64,000 bases of DNA from Gibbula magus (taxonomy: Eukaryota > Mollusca > Gastropoda > Trochida > Trochidae). A program made the position numbers and the translations under genes. The notes under the pieces were generated by a model. It did not search any database, was not told the DNA's origin, and saw only the letters and a program-made list of their open reading frames with translations. The DNA is taken from contig OW388290.1 of the NCBI GenBank assembly GCA_936450465.1, forward strand, positions 29,935,457 through 29,999,456, written 5' to 3'. Shown here one piece after another: positions 62,052 through 64,000 of this stretch; the stretch's first letter is position 1, and every line of letters starts with the position of its first letter.

Positions 62052-63374
62052 GGAGATTCCAAAACGACGATTTCTTAAAACGTGTATCTCTCAGAAAAAT
62101 GATTAGATTGAACAGGGTTCTGAAGACATGATGCAATGCTGTTTCAGTCGTATAGTTTTGTATTGGTATGAACAGCTGGCATAAACGTAAAATCAGAATA
62201 TTTGATATATATCAATAACTTAGAGGAGTGTCACAAGTCATTTACACAAATATATAAACACATGATAGGCATCCAAGATTTAAAACTGACATCAAGCTAT
62301 AAATTAATAAACAAGCCGACAAGCGCAGTGAAGTGTGACAGAGTGATAAGCCAGGCTTTCGCGCGTTTGGCTGTGAGTCGTCGCCTCATTACTTAGTTGG
62401 TTATTTAATTCCACTACAATTACATCATAGTAGGTCATTTGTAATGCGCAAAATTACATGTTTATATAATAATCATGCCTTTTTTATCTGCGGATTTGCA
62501 AAGTTGGATATCTCAGCATATATATATGGCCATGGACGATATGAGTACTTTTGATTAAGGTGCTAAACAGCTTACTATATAACGCACGCGGATATCCAAA
62601 TGCCGGGAGTGACGTCAAACTCGGCAGATACGCTTCAGTGACTTTAGAATTCGCCACATATAAGTATTTTATGGGGCTTTTGGGAAAGTTTTGGCCAAAT
62701 TGAAATCCCTGTTTAACGAATCCACAGATCATTACACACTACCTTTAACATCAGTTATGTGTCAAAAGTTTCAAGCAGGATAGAAGCATATCATGGTTAG
62801 GTCAATGTTAAAGTCACACTCACAGACGAATTCAAGTCATTGTCAATATTTCCACAAACGGGGCAGGTTCTCAATAAATAGGTGAAGGGTGTTTACAAAA
62901 ACGTCCATTTTAAAATTTACAAATTTCGGTGGTAGGGAACGACAGATGCATTGACTTAATATGATACTTATCTGGCGGGAGTTGATGTAAATCGGATATT
63001 TTGTTTTAAGATCCTTCTCGTAAAGTATTTACTTTCTCAAGTTATTTCCATGTTCAGTATTCCTGTCTTTCTGCTTGTCTGTAAGTTCTTATTTGAAGAA
63101 AACATCACTGGACCAACATGAGATTTTTGTTTGTTTATCACTTTATTTCTTTTTGTAGGCACCACAAGTATATATAGAGTACATATTCAATATGGAGTAT
63201 TTGGTACAATTTGTCGAATTGACAAGACATATACAGTTTTTGATATACATTTCAGTTTCAGTATGACAAGAGCTGGAATAAAAAGGAATTTATGTGAAAA
63301 GGCTGTGGCATGAAGACCAGAAGGATATGAATTTTTCATATCTACAATCAGTATAGAGAAGCTGTTTACTGACA
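62052..63374. other. No gene recognised
   Basis: Short open frames (62202-62396, 62484-62732, 63131-63313) lack recognisable domains. Confidence 0.5.
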
Positions 63375-64000
63375 TTATAGGTGTCTTGTAGAATTGATTT
63401 CAGACCATTTATGTGCGGTTTTTTTATTCTGGCATTTACAGGTATAAACATAATATTTAGTAACTATAAAAATCAAATTCAGTACATCATTTCTCTTTTC
63501 CTTGTAACCAAATATAATATGCTTTATATTTGGTTCTAAATTGATCCCGGTTGTTAAGCTAACCCATTCCACCAGTTGGTGCCACAGACATTTTACATGT
63601 ACATAGTCAAATAAGATATGTTTAATGGTTTCATTCGTACTGTTGCAACATGTACATAAAGGGGAAATTTGCAGTTTGTAAATAAAAGCACTTCTATTTG
63701 TTGTGAGTATTCTATGAATTATACTATATTGAAACCATCTTAATTTACAACTAACAGTGCTTCGAAATGGAGAAAGTTATATATTTTCCAATCGACTTTA
63801 CTTATATTTGAGCCGATATCAGTTTCCCATTTCTTTTCACTTTTGACTTCATTAACTACATCATCTTGTTTCAATAAATCGGTGTAAAATTCTTGACATC
63901 CTTTCACCGTCTTAAATAATATTTTCAAGTTATCAGGAATAAAAGGCATTATTTGCCGTTTGTCAATTGTCAAAGATTTTGTTTTAATATATTGTTTTAT
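63375..64000 (-). pseudogene. L1-like LINE ORF2 C-terminal fragment, frameshifted, runs off the edge
   Basis: The minus strand reads KKWETDIGSNISKVDWKIYN. After a frameshift near 63745 it reads LRWFQYSIIHRILTTNRSAF, LCTCCNSTNETIKHILFDY and CLWHQLVEW, then a tail ending at 63375. This is the typical C-terminal region of L1/Tx1-like LINE RT proteins with the CxxC...H...C knuckle. The last ligand position seems changed to Tyr. The frame break makes it a pseudogene. The RT core should lie beyond the right edge. Confidence 0.75.

Overview
The window is eukaryotic, animal nuclear DNA. It is AT-rich and intron-dominated, with GT-AG splice sites, microsatellites, tRNA-derived SINEs, LINEs, MITEs and large DNA transposons. 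A neuropeptide-type GPCR plus these repeat types point to a marine invertebrate, most likely a mollusc (gastropod-like). The species call is inference. No bacterial-style operons, rRNA genes or CRISPR arrays are visible.

Host gene: two exons of one rhodopsin-family GPCR (NPFF/SIFamide-receptor-like) lie on the minus strand. Exon 1 (27900-28176) carries the N-terminus, TM1 and TM2. Exon 2 (2619-2718) carries the TM3 region. Their splice phases join exactly, so 2719-27899 is a single intron of about 25 kb. TM4-TM7 must lie beyond the left edge of the window.

Inside that intron is a structure of about 10.4 kb (7068-17494) with long modular inverted arms, like a Foldback/Galileo-type element. 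Each arm has palindromic ends, an array of about 63 bp repeats, clusters of the palindrome CCCATGGG and a TTGACTTT-rich tract. One block of the right arm is flipped relative to the left. The intron also holds LINE remnants, microsatellites, hairpin MITEs and a SINE.

34.9-58.3 kb is a pair of old, diverged direct duplicates (about 34.9-39.7 and 53.8-58.3 kb). Between them lie (i) a nearly intact minus-strand LINE ORF2 (endonuclease plus reverse transcriptase) with a 2A-like peptide near its N-terminus; (ii) a 5753 bp DNA transposon (44436-50188) with two 409 bp terminal inverted repeats that look identical by eye and a 5 bp TTAGA target duplication; (iii) a LINE ORF1-like gene with its own short tail, into which the transposon inserted; and (iv) a TTAA-flanked MITE.

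The DNA transposon is the most notable object. It encodes a five-exon protein of about 883 residues with a possible D-D-E catalytic triad, an embedded C2H2 zinc finger and DUF6589-like features. Nested antisense in its first intron is a second spliced gene for a PHD-finger protein of about 242 residues. Open frames, good splice sites and matching ends suggest a recent, possibly autonomous insertion of a poorly described transposon type. The right end of the window holds another TTAA-type element and the 3' part of an L1-like LINE running off the edge.
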